DNA of 64,000 bases from Hydractinia symbiolongicarpus (Eukaryota > Cnidaria > Hydrozoa > Anthoathecata > Hydractiniidae): positions 34,127,501 through 34,191,500 of the forward strand of contig NC_079878.1 in the NCBI RefSeq assembly GCF_029227915.1, written 5' to 3'. Position 1 is the stretch's first letter; each line of letters opens with the position of its first letter. The translations under genes were made by a program, and so were the position numbers. Shown here piece by piece: positions 10,027 to 21,908 of the stretch. The notes below the pieces were generated by a model. The model was not told where the DNA came from and made no database searches. It saw nothing but the letters and a program-made list of their open reading frames with translations.

Positions 10027-10181
10027 TTTTTATACATTTTTCATAAAACCATAAACAAATTTTTGTCGGATTTGATTAGTTTCCTGTATATTTATAAGTA
10101 TGTATTTATTTATTTTTTTATATCAGGAAGCTATATGTACATAGTTATTTCTCCGACGTTAAATAAATTAAGAAGAAGAAG
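10027..10181 (+). other. LINE 3' UTR with nested inverted repeats and (AAG)4 terminus
   Basis: After the ORF2 stop there are 155 nt. GTCGGA (10065-10070) can pair with TCCGAC (10152-10157). Inside this, TTCCTG (10081-10086) can pair with CAGGAA (10124-10129), and CTAT/ATAG (10131-10144) forms a small hairpin. An AATAAA hexamer is at 10162-10167. The end is (AAG)4 at 10170-10181. In LINEs of this group the reverse transcriptase commonly recognises a structured 3' end, so this is a candidate recognition element. The same sequence is present in copy 2. Confidence 0.6.
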
Positions 10182-10187
10182 ATCAGA
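10182..10187. other. Target-site duplication (right), LINE copy 1
   Basis: ATCAGA directly follows the (AAG)4 end and is the repeat of 5468-5473. The satellite continues with TAAATATCGCTAAATAC as in the empty block. Confidence 0.85.
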
Positions 10188-10699
10188 TAAATATCGCTAA
10201 ATACATGTTGGTACGAAAATGTGACCCAACCGTTAAAACTCAAACGGACTGACACCGTTAGAAAGTCAGTAAAATGTAGTATTTGAAACTGTCTCTATTT
10301 CTTCAGCGCGCTAACGGCTAGGATTGGTCCCACAGTAAAAAATGACTTTTTTATCTTAATTTTTAATTGAAGCACTACCACAGGGCCCAGTGTAATCGCT
10401 GAGGTTCGGCAATCATTTTAAATTAAGAAGAATGTTATTTCTTGGAGTCTAATTGTCTCACTTTCCCATTTATAAGGTCACAGTCCATAATGAGTTCAAT
10501 TAAGTTCCACAGTCAATCGCTTCACTGTTAAAAGCCATACAACATAGGAATATCAGAAAAATATCGCTAAATGCATGTAGGCACGAATATGTGACCCAAC
10601 CATTGTAACTCAAAGGGACTGACACCTTTAGAAAGTCAGTGAAATGTAGTACTTGAAACTGTCTCTATTTCTTTAGTGCGCAATAACTGCTACGATTGG

Positions 10700-12558
10700 T
10701 TCCACAGTAAAAAATGACTTATTAATCTAAATTTTTAAATGAAGCGCTACCTCAGCGAGCAGTGTAATCGCTGAGTTCCGGCAATCATGTCAAATTAAGA
10801 AAAATGTTATTTCTTGGAGTCCAATTTTCTCATTTATCACATTTATCAGGTCACAGTGCAAAGTTAGTTCAATTAAGACCCACAGTCAATCGTTTCACTG
10901 TTAAAAGCGATGCAACCTAGTAATATGAGATAAAAATCGCTAAATACATGTTGGTACGAATATGTGACCCAACCGTAGTAACTCAAACTAACTGACACTG
11001 TTAGAAAGTCAAGGAAATGTAGTTTTCGAAACTGTCGCTATTTCTTCAGCGCGCGATAACGGATAGGATTGGTCCCACAGTAAAGAATGATTTATTTATC
11101 TAAATTTTTAAATGAAGCGCTACCACAGCGCCCATTGTAATCGCTGAGTTCGGCAATTACGTCAACTTAAGACGAATGTTTTTCTTGGAGTCCAATTTTT
11201 CATTTATCATATTTATCAGGTCACAGTCCAAAGATAGTTCAATTAAGTCCCACAGTCAATCATTTCACTGTTACAAGCGATGCAACCTAGTAATATCAGA
11301 TAAATATTGCTAAATACATGTTGGTACAAAAATGTGACCAAACCGTTAAAACTCAAACGGACTGACACCGTTAGAAAGTCAGTAAAATGTAGTATTTGAA
11401 ACTGTCTCTATTTCTTCAGCGCGCTAACGGCTAGCATTGGTCCCACAGTAAAAAATGACTTTTTTATCTTAATTTTTAATTGAAGCGCTACCACAGGGCC
11501 CAGTGTAATCGCTGAGGTTCGGCAATCATTTTAATTTAAGAAGAATGTTATTTCTTGGAGTCCAATTGTCTCACTTTCACATTTATAAGGTCACAGTCCA
11601 TAATGAGTTCAATTAAGTTCCACAGTAAATCGCTTCACTGTTAAAAGCCATACAACATAGGAATATCAGAAAAATATCGCTAAATGCATGTAGGCACGAA
11701 TATGTGACCCAACCATTGTAACTCAAAGGAACTGACACCTTTAGAAAGTCAGTGAAATGTAGTACTTGAAACTGTCTCTATTACTTTAGCGCGCAATAAC
11801 TGCTACGATTGGTTCCACAGTAAAAAATGACTTATTAATCTAAATTTTTAAATGAAGCGCTACCTCAGCGAGCAGTGTAATCGCTGAGTTCCGGCAATCA
11901 TGTCAAATTAAGAAAAATGGTTTTTCTTGGAGTCCAATTTTCTCATTTATCACATTTATCAGGTCACAGTGTAAAGTTAGTTCAATTAAGACCCACAGTC
12001 AATCGTTTCACTGTTAAAAGCGATGCAACCTAGTAATATCAGATAAATATTGCTAAATACATGTTGGTACGAATATGTGACCCAGCCGTTGTATCTCAAA
12101 CGGACTGACACCGTTAGAAAGCCAATGAAATGTTGTTTTTGAAACTGTCGCTATTTCTTCAGCGTGCGATAACGGCTAGGATTGGTCCCACAGTAAAGAA
12201 TGATTTATTTATATAAGTTTTTAAATAAAGCGCTACCACAGCGCCCAGTGTAATCGCTGAGTTACGGCAATCACGTCAAATTAATAAGAATGTTATTTCT
12301 TGTAGTCCAATTGTCTCATTTATCACAATTGTCAGGTCACAGTCCAAAGTTAGTTCAATTAAGTCCTACAGTCAAACGTTTCATTGTTAAAATCGATGCA
12401 ACCCAGTAATATCAGAAAAATATCGCTAAATACATGTTGGTACGAATATGTGACCCAACCGTTGTACCTTAAACGGACTGACACCGTTGGAAAGTCAATG
12501 AAATGTAGTTTTTGAAACTGTTGCTACTTTTTAAGCGCGCTATAACGGATAGGATTGG
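10700..12558. repeat. 5-monomer higher-order unit, copy A (about 1,859 bp)
   Basis: This block is followed directly by a near-identical copy at an offset of 1,859 bp. Shared private variants include CTACCTCAGCGAGCAG, TAATATGAGATAAAAATCG, GAGTTCGGCAATTACG, TACAAAAATGTGACCAAACC, CACAGGGCCC and CACAGTGTAAAG. Boundaries are approximate, because the joining sequence GGTTCCACAGTAAAAAATGA is common to both ends. Part of the unit (about 3960-4810) also occurs left of the LINE. Confidence 0.88.
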
Positions 12559-14417
12559 TTCCACAGTAAAAAATGACTTATTAATCTAAATTTTTAAATG
12601 AAGCGCTACCTCAGCGAGCAGTGTAATCGCTGAGTTCCGGCAATCATGTCAAATTAAGAAAAATGTTATTTCTTGGAGTCCAATTTTCTCATTTATCACA
12701 TTTATCAGGTCACAGTGCAAAGTTAGTTCAATTAAGACCCACAGTCAATCGTTTCACTGTTAAAAGCGATGCAACCTAGTAATATGAGATAAAAATCGCT
12801 AAATACATGTTGGTACGAATATGTGACCCAACCGTAGTAACTCAAACTAACTGACACTGTTAGAAAGTCAAGGAAATGTAGTTTTCGAAACTGTCGCTAT
12901 TTCTTCAGCGCGCGATAACGGATAGGATTGGTCCCACAGTAAAGAATGATTTATTTATCTAAATTTTTAAATGAAGCGCTACCACAGCGCCCATTGTAAT
13001 CGCTGAGTTCGGCAATTACGTCAACTTAAGACGAATGTTTTTCTTGGAGTCCAATTTTTCATTTATCATATTTATCAGGTCACAGTCCAAAGATAGTTCA
13101 ATTAAGTCCCACAGTCAATCATTTCACTGTTACAAGCGATGCAACCTAGTAATATCAGATAAATATTGCTAAATACATGTTGGTACAAAAATGTGACCAA
13201 ACCGTTAAAACTCAAACGGACTGACACCGTTAGAAAGTCAGTAAAATGTAGTATTTGAAACTGTCTCTATTTCTTCAGCGCGCTAACGGCTAGCATTGGT
13301 CCCACAGTAAAAAATGACTTTTTTATCTTAATTTTTAATTGAAGCGCTACCACAGGGCCCAGTGTAATCGCTGAGGTTCGGCAATCATTTTAATTTAAGA
13401 AGAATGTTATTTCTTGGAGTCCAATTGTCTCACTTTCACATTTATAAGGTCACAGTCCATAATGAGTTCAATTAAGTTCCACAGTAAATCGCTTCACTGT
13501 TAAAAGCCATACAACATAGGAATATCAGAAAAATATCGCTAAATGCATGTAGGCACGAATATGTGACCCAACCATTGTAACTCAAAGGAACTGACACCTT
13601 TAGAAAGTCAGTGAAATGTAGTACTTGAAACTGTCTCTATTACTTTAGCGCGCAATAACTGCTACGATTGGTTCCACAGTAAAAAATGACTTATTAATCT
13701 AAATTTTTAAATGAAGCGCTACCTCAGCGAGCAGTGTAATCGCTGAGTTCCGGCAATCATGTCAAATTAAGAAAAATGGTTTTTCTTGGAGTCCAATTTT
13801 CTCATTTATCACATTTATCAGGTCACAGTGTAAAGTTAGTTCAATTAAGACCCACAGTCAATCGTTTCACTGTTAAAAGCGATGCAACCTAGTAATATCA
13901 GATAAATATTGCTAAATACATGTTGGTACGAATATGTGACCCAGCCGTTGTATCTCAAACGGACTGACACCGTTAGAAAGCCAATGAAATGTTGTTTTTG
14001 AAACTGTCGCTATTTCTTCAGCGTGCGATAACGGCTAGGATTGGTCCCACAGTAAAGAATGATTTATTTATATAAGTTTTTAAATAAAGCGCTACCACAG
14101 CGCCCAGTGTAATCGCTGAGTTACGGCAATCACGTCAAATTAATAAGAATGTTATTTCTTGTAGTCCAATTGTCTCATTTATCACAATTGTCAGGTCACA
14201 GTCCAAAGTTAGTTCAATTAAGTCCTACAGTCAAACGTTTCATTGTTAAAATCGATGCAACCCAGTAATATCAGAAAAATATCGCTAAATACATGTTGGT
14301 ACGAATATGTGACCCAACCGTTGTACCTTAAACGGACTGACACCGTTGGAAAGTCAATGAAATGTAGTTTTTGAAACTGTTGCTACTTTTTAAGCGCGCT
14401 ATAACGGATAGGATTGG
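12559..14417. repeat. 5-monomer higher-order unit, copy B (about 1,859 bp)
   Basis: This is the tandem partner of the block starting near 10700 and carries the same series of diagnostic variants in the same order. After about 14417 the sequence switches to GGTCCCACAGTAAAG and then resembles 4860-5473. Confidence 0.88.
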
Positions 14418-16092
14418 TCCCACAGTAAAGAATGACTTATTTATATAAATTTTTAAATGAAGCGCTACCACAGCGCCCTTTGTAATCGCTGAGTTCCGGC
14501 AATCACGTCAACTTAAGAAGAATGTTTTTCTTGGAGTCCAATTTTCTCATTTATCACATTTATCAGGTCACAGTCAAAAGTTAGTTCAATTAAGTCCCAC
14601 AGTCAATCTTTTCACTGTTAAAAGCGATGCAACCTAGTAATATCAGATAAATATCGCTAAATACATGTTGGTACGAATATGTGACCCAGCCGTTGTATCT
14701 CAAACGGACTGACACCGTTAGAAAGTCAATGAAATGTAATTTTTGAAATTGTCGCTATTTCTTCAGCGCACGATAACTTCTAAGATTGGTCCCACAGTAA
14801 AAAATGACTTATTAATCTAAATTTTTAAATGAAGCGCTACCAAAGCGCCCAGTGTAATCGCTGAGTTCCGGCAATCATGTCAAATTAAGAAAAATGGTTT
14901 TTCTTGGAGTCCAATTTTCTCATTTATCACATTTATCAGGTCACAGTCCAAAGTTAGTTCAATTAAGTCCCACAGTCAATCATTTCACTGTTACAAGCGA
15001 TGCAACCTAGTAATATCAGATAAATATCGCTAAATACATGTTGGTACGAAAATGTGACCCAACCGTTAAAACTCAAACGGACTGACACCGTTAGAAAGTC
15101 AGTAAAATGTAGTATTTGAAACTGTCTCTATTTCTTCAGCGCGCTAACGGCTAGGATTGGTCCCACAGTAAAAAATGACTTTTTTATCTTAATTTTTAAT
15201 TGAAGCGCTACCACAGGGCCCAGTGTAATCGCTGAGGTTCGGCAATCATTTTAAATTAAGAAGAATGTTATTTCTTGGAGTCTAATTGTCTCACTTTCCC
15301 ATTTATAAGGTCACAGTCCATAATGAGTTCAATTAAGTTCCACAGTCAATCGCTTCACTGTTAAAAGCCATACAACATAGGAATATCAGAAAAATATCGC
15401 TAAATGCATGTAGGCACGAATATGTGACCCAACCATTGTAACTCAAAGGGACTGACACCTTTAGAAAGTCAGTGAAATGTAGTACTTGAAACTGTCTCTA
15501 TTTCTTTAGTGCGCAATAACTGCTACGATTGGTTCCACAGTAAAAAATGACTTATTAATCTAAATTTTTAAATGAAGCGCTACCTCAGCGAGCAGTGTAA
15601 TCGCTGAGTTCCGGCAATCATGTCAAATTAAGAAAAATGTTATTTCTTGGAGTCCAATTTTCTCATTTATCACATTTATCAGGTCACAGTGCAAAGTTAG
15701 TTCAATTAAGACCCACAGTCAATCGTTTCACTGTTAAAAGCGATGCAACCTAGTAATATGAGATAAAAATCGCTAAATACATGTTGGTACGAATATGTGA
15801 CCCAACCGTAGTAACTCAAACTAACTGACACTGTTAGAAAGTCAAGGAAATGTAGTTTTCGAAACTGTCGCTATTTCTTCAGCGCGCGATAACGGATAGG
15901 ATTGGTCCCACAGTAAAGAATGATTTATTTATCTAAATTTTTAAATGAAGCGCTACCACAGCGCCCATTGTAATCGCTGAGTTCGGCAATTACGTCAACT
16001 TAAGACGAATGTTTTTCTTGGAGTCCAATTTTTCATTTATCATATTTATCAGGTCACAGTCCAAAGATAGTTCAATTAAGTCCCACAGTCAA
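14357..16092. repeat. Unoccupied paralogous copy of the LINE copy 1 target region
   Basis: Positions 14357-15020 match about 4810-5473, and 15015-16092 match 10182-11259. Shared private variants include CAGCGCCCTTTG, TGTTGCTACTTTTTAAGC, GGAGTCTAATTG and CTTTCCCATTTATAAGG. Only a handful of base differences were seen over about 1.7 kb. No LINE is present between the two halves, so this is a pre-insertion version of the same satellite block. The match ends where the two sequences differ at AATCATTTC versus AATCGTTTC. Confidence 0.88.
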
Positions 16093-16510
16093 TCGTTTCA
16101 CTGTTAAAAGCGATGCAACCTAGTAATATCAGAAAAATATCGCTAAATACATGTTGGTACGAATATGTGACCCAACCGTTGTGCCTTAAACGGACTGACA
16201 CCGTTGGAAAGTCAATGAAATGTAGTTTTTGAAACTGTTGCTACTTTCTAAGCGCGCTATAACGGATAGGATTGGTCCCACAGTAAAGAATGACTTATTT
16301 ATCTAAATTTTTAAATGAAGCGCTACCACAGCGCCCATTGTAATCGCTGAGTTCCGGCAATCACGTCAAATTACGAAGAATGTTATTTCTTAGAGTCCAA
16401 TTGTCTCATTTATCACATTTATCAGATCACAGTCCAAAGTTAGTTCAATTAAGTCCCACAGTCATTCGTTTCATTGTTAAAAGCGATGCAACCTAGTAAT
16501 ATCAGAAAAA

Positions 16511-17255
16511 TTTCGCTAAATACATATTGGTACGAATATATGACCCAAACGTTGTAACTGAAACGGACTTACACCGTTAGAAAGTCAATGAAATGTAGTT
16601 TTTGAAACTGTTGCTACTTTTTCAGCGCGCTATAACGGATAGGATTGGTCCCACAGTAAAGAATGACTTATTTATCTAAATTTTTAAATAAAGCGCTACC
16701 ACAGCGCCCATTGTAATCGCTGAGTTCCGGCAATCACGTCAACTTAAGAAGAATGTTTTTCTTGGAGTCCAATTTTCTCATTTATCATATTTATCAGGTC
16801 ACAGTCCAAAGATAGTTCAATTAAGTCCCACAGTCAATCGTTTCACTGTTAAAAGCGATGCAACCTAGTAATATCAGAAAAATATCGCTAAATACATGTT
16901 GGTACGAATATGTGACCCAACTGTTGCAACTCAAACGAACTGACACTGTTAGAAAGTCAATGAAATGTAGTTTTTGAAACTCTCGGTATTTCTTCAGCGC
17001 GCGATAAGGGATAGGATTGGTCCCACAGTAAAGAATGATTTATTTAAATAAATTTTTAAATGAAGCGCTACCACAGCGCCTAGTGTAATCGCTGAGTTCC
17101 GACAATCACGTCAAATTAAGAAGAATGTTATTTCTTGAAGCCCAATTGTCTCATTTATCACATTTATCAGGTCACAGTCCAAAGTTAGTTCAATTAAGTC
17201 CCACAGTCAATCGTTTCACTGTTAAAAGCGATGCAACCTAGTAATATCAGAGAAA
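16511..17255. repeat. 2-monomer higher-order unit, copy A (745 bp)
   Basis: This unit is repeated at an offset of 745 bp. Shared variants are TTTCGCTAAATACATATTGG, GAATATATGACCCAAACG, GGACTTACACCG, AACTCTCGGTATTTC and GATAAGGGATAGG. Confidence 0.85.
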
Positions 17256-18000
17256 TTTCGCTAAATACATATTGGTACGAATATATGACCCAAACGTTGT
17301 AACTGAAACGGACTTACACCGTTAGAAAGTCAATGAAATGTAGTTTTTGAAACTGTTGCTACTTTTTCAGCGCGCTATAACGGATAGGATTGGTCCCACA
17401 GTAAAGAATGACTTATTTATCTAAATTTTTAAATAAAGCGCTACCACAGCGCCCATTGTAATCGCTGAGTTCCGGCAATCACGTCAACTTAAGAAGAATG
17501 TTTTTCTTGGAGTCCAATTTTCTCATTTATCATATTTATCAGGTCACAGTCCAAAGATAGTTCAATTAAGTCCCACAGTCAATCGTTTCACTGTTAAAAG
17601 CGATGCAACCTAGTAATATCAGAAAAATATCGCTAAATACATGTTGGTACGAATATGTGACCCAACTGTTGCAACTCAAACGAACTGACACTGTTAGAAA
17701 GTCAATGAAATGTAGTTTTTGAAACTCTCGGTATTTCTTCAGCGCGCGATAAGGGATAGGATTGGTCCCACAGTAAAGAATGATTTATTTAAATAAATTT
17801 TTAAATGAAGCGCTACCACAGCGCCTAGTGTAATCGCTGAGTTCCGGCAATCACGTCAAATTAAGAAGAATGTTATTTCTTGAAGCCCAATTGTCTCATT
17901 TATCACATTTATCAGGTCACAGTCCAAAGTTAGTTCAATTAAGTCCCACAGTCAATCGTTTCACTGTTAAAAGCGATGCAACCTAGTAATATCAGAGAAA
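17256..18000. repeat. 2-monomer higher-order unit, copy B (745 bp)
   Basis: This is the tandem partner of 16511-17255. A related version of the same pair (for example GAATATATGACCCAAACG again) appears near 20250-21000, so this pair also belongs to a larger duplicated block. Confidence 0.85.
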
Positions 18001-20419
18001 TATCGCTAAATACATGTTGGTACGAATATGTGACCCAACCGTTGCAACTCAAACGGACTGACACTTTTAGAAAGTCAATGAAATGTAGTTTTTGAAACTG
18101 TCGGTATTTCTTCAGCGTGCGATAACGGATATGATTGGTCCCACAGTAAAGAATGATTTATTTAAATAAATTTTTAAATGAAGCGCTACAACAGCGCCCA
18201 GTGTAATCGCTGAGTTCCGGCAATCACGTCAAATTAAGAAGAATGTTATTTCTTGGATTCCAATTGTCTCATTTATCACATTTATCAGGTCACAGTCCAA
18301 AGTTAGTTCAATTAAGTCCCACAGTCAATCGTTTCATTCTTAAAAGCGATGCAACCTTTTAATATCACATAAATATCGCTAAATACATGTTGGTACGAAT
18401 ATGTGACCCAACCGTTGTAACTCAAACGGACTGACACCGTTAGAAAGACAATGAAATGTAGTTTTTGAAACTGTCGCTATTTCTTCAGCGCGCGATAACG
18501 GCTAGGATTGGTTCCACAGTAAAAAATGACTTATGAATCTAAATTTTTAAATGAAGCGCTACCACAGCGCCCAGTGTAATTGCTGAGTTCCGGCAATCAC
18601 GTCAAATTAAGAAGAATGTTATTTCTTGAAGCCCAATTGTCTCATTTATCACATTTATCAGGTCACAGTTCAAAGTTAGTTCAATTAAGTCCCACAGTCA
18701 ATCGTTTCACTGTTAAAAGCGATGCAACCTAGTAATATCAGATAAATATCGCTAAATACATGTTGGAACGAACATGTGACCCAACCGTTGTAACTCAAAC
18801 GGACTGACACCGTTATAAGTCAATGAAATGTGGTTTTTGAAACTGTCGGTATTTTTTCAGCGCGCGAAAGCGGATAGAATTGGTCCCACAGTAAAGAATG
18901 ATTTATTTATCTAAATTTGTAAATGAAGCGCTACCACAGCGCCCAGTGTAATCGCTGAGTTCCGACAATCGCGTCAAATTAAAAAGAATGTTATTTCTTG
19001 GAGTCCAATTTTCTCATTTATCACATTTATCAGGTCACAGTCCAAAGTTAGTTCAATTAAGTCCCACAGTCAATCGTTTTACTGTTAAAAGCGATTCAAC
19101 CTAGTAATATCAGATAAATATCGCTAAATACATGTTGGTACAAATATGTGACCCAACCGTTGTACCTTAAACGGACTGACACCATTAGAAAGTCAAGTAA
19201 ATGTAGTTTTCGAAATTGTCGCTATTTCTTCAGCGCGCTATAACGGATAGGATTGGTTCCACAGTAAAGAATGACTTATTTATCTAAATATTTAGATGAA
19301 GCGCTACCACAGAGCCCAGTGTAATCGCTGAGTTCCAGCAATCACGTCAACTTAAGAAGAATGTTTTTTCTTGGAGTCCAATTTTCTCATTTATCACATT
19401 TATTAGGTCACAGTCCAAAGTTAGTTCAATTAAGTCCCACAGGCAATCGTTTCACTGTTAAAAGCGATGCAACCTAGTAATATCAGAAAAATATCGCTAA
19501 ATACATGTTGGTACGAATATGTGACCCAACCGTTGTGCCTTAAACGGACTGACACCGTTGGAAAGTCAATGAAATGTAGTTTTTTGAAACTGTTGCTACT
19601 TTCTAAGCGCGCTATAACGGATAGGATTGGTCCCACAGTAAAGAATGACTTATTTATCTAAATTTTTAAATGAAGCGCTACCACAGCGCCCATTGTAATC
19701 GCTGAGTTCCGGCAATCACGTCAACTTAAGAAGAATGTTTTTCTTGAAGTCCAATTTTCTCATTTATCACATTTATCAGATCACAGTCAAAAGTTAGTTC
19801 AATTAAGTCCCACAGTGAATCGTTTCACTGTTAAAAGCGATGCAACCTAGTAATATCAGATAAATATCGCTAAATACATGTTGGTACGAATATGTGACCC
19901 AGCCGTTGTATCTCAAACGGACTGACACCGTTAGAAAGTCAATGAAATGTAGTTTTTGAAACTGTCGCTATTTCTTCAGCGTGCGATAACGGCTAGGATT
20001 GGTCCCACAGTAAAGAATGATTTATTTATATAAGCTTTTAAATAAAGCGCTACCACAGCGCCCAGTGTAATCGCTGAGTTACGGCAATCACGTCAAATTA
20101 CGAAGAATGTTATTTCTTGGAGTCCAATTGTCTCATTTATCACATTTATCAGGTCACAGTCCAAAGTTAGTTCAATTAAGTCCCACAGTCATTCGTTTCA
20201 TTGTTAAAAGCGATGCAACCTAGTAATATCAGAAAAATTTCGCTAAATACATGTTGGTACGAATATATGACCCAAACGTTGTAACTGAAACGGACTTACA
20301 CCGTTAGAAAGTCAATGAAATGTAGTTTTTGAAACTGTTGCTACTTTTTCAGCGCGCTATAACGGATAGGATTGGTCCCACAGTAAAGAATGACTTATTT
20401 ATCTAAATTTTTAAATAAA

Positions 20420-21908
20420 GCGCTACCACAGCGCCCATTGTAATCGCTGAGTTCCGGCAATCACGTCAACTTGAGAAGAATGTTTTTCTTGGAGTCCAAT
20501 TTTCTCATTTATCATATTTATCAGGTCACAGTCCAAAGATAGTTCAATTAAGTCCCACAGTCAATCGTTTCACTGTTAAAAGCGATGCAACCTAGTAATA
20601 TCAGAAAAATATCGCTAAATACATGTTGGTACGAATATGTGACCCAACCGTTGCAACTCAAACGAACTGACACTGTTAGAAAATCAATGAAATGTAGTTT
20701 TTGAAACTCTTGGTATTTCTTCAGCGCGCGATAACGGATAGGATTGGTCCCACAGTAAAGAATGATTTATTTAAATAAATTTTTAAATGAAGCGCTACCA
20801 CAGCGCCCAGTGTAATCGCTGAGTTCCGGCAATCATGTCAAATTAAGAAGAATGTTATTTCTTGAAGCCCAATTGTCTCATTTATCACATTTATCAGGTC
20901 ACAGTCCAAAGTTAGTTCAATTAAGTCCAACAGTCAATCGTTTCACTGTTAAAAGCGATGCAACCTAGTAATATCAGAGAAATATCGCTAAATACATGTT
21001 GGTACGAATATGTGACCCAACCGTTGTAACTCAAACGGACTGACACCGTTAGAAAGACAATGAAATGTAGTTTTTGAAACTGTCGCTATTTCTTCAGCGC
21101 GCGATAACGGCTAGGATTGGTTCCACAGTAAAATATGACTTATGAATCTAAATTTTTAAATGAAGCGCTACCACAGCGCCCAGTGTAATCGCTGAGTTCC
21201 GGCAATCACGTCAAATTAAGAAGAATGTTATTTCTTGAAGCCCAATTGTCTCATTTATCACATTTATCAGGTCACAGTCCAAAGTTAGTTCAATTAAGTC
21301 CCACAGTCAATCGTTTCACTGTTAAAACGATGCAACCTAGTATTATCAGATAAATATCGCTAAATACATGTTGGAACCAACATGTGACCCAACCGTTGTA
21401 ACTCAAACGGACTGACACCGTTATAAGTCAATGAAATGTGGTTTTTGAAACTGTCGGTATTTTTTCAGCGCGCGAAAGCGGATAGAATTGGTCCCACAGT
21501 AAAGAATGATTTATTTATCTAAATTTGTAAATGAAGCGCTACCACAGCGCCCAGTGTAATCGCTGAGTTCCGGCAATCACGTCAAATTAAAAAGAATGTT
21601 ATTTCTTGGAGTCCAATTTTCTCATTTATCACATTTATCAGGTCACAGTCCAAAGTTAGTTCAATTAAGTCCCACAGTCAATCGTTTTACTGTTAAAAGC
21701 GATTCAACCTAGTAATATCAGATAAATATCGCTAAATACATGTTGGTACGAATGTGTGACCCAACCGTTGTACCTTAAACGGACTGACACCATTAGAAAG
21801 TCAAGTAAATGTAGTTTTCGAAATTGTCGCTATTTCTTCAGCGCGCTATAACGGATAGGATTGGTTCCACAGTAAAGAATGACTTATTTATCTAAATATT
21901 TAAATGAA
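20420..21908. repeat. Larger duplicated satellite block (counterpart of about 17438-19300)
   Basis: Monomers at 20420 and 20792 match 17438 and 17810 at an offset of 2,982 bp. Monomers at 21165 and 21536 match 18556 and 18928 at offsets of 2,609 and 2,608 bp. The jump of one monomer shows that one unit (18183-18555) is missing here. Diagnostic shared variants include CACCGTTATAAGTC, GAAAGCGGATAGAATTGG and TTTTACTGTTAAAAGCGATT. Confidence 0.75.

Larger units (their letters stand above)
5474..10181 (+). mobile_element. CR1/L2-like non-LTR retrotransposon (LINE), copy 1
   Basis: This autonomous LINE has a short 39-nt leader, ORF1 (5513-6919), ORF2 (7117-10026, frame open from 6880), a 155-nt 3' region and an (AAG)4 end instead of poly(A). 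It inserted into a satellite monomer. The boundaries come from comparison with the empty block at 14357-16092: the offset to that block is 9,547 bp left of the element and 4,833 bp right of it. The difference of 4,714 equals the 4,708-bp element plus a 6-bp target duplication. Both reading frames are intact. The AP-endonuclease plus reverse-transcriptase layout, ORF1 esterase-like domain and microsatellite-like tail place it near the CR1/L2 group. The exact clade needs a reverse-transcriptase tree. It may be slightly 5' truncated within the leader. Confidence 0.93.

Noticed and set aside
19430-19661. Short open frames on both strands in satellite (also near 22.6, 51.5 and 54.2 kb)
   Set aside because: They are 60-70 codons long, start and stop at random points of the monomer and are broken in neighbouring monomers. 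They are expected by chance.
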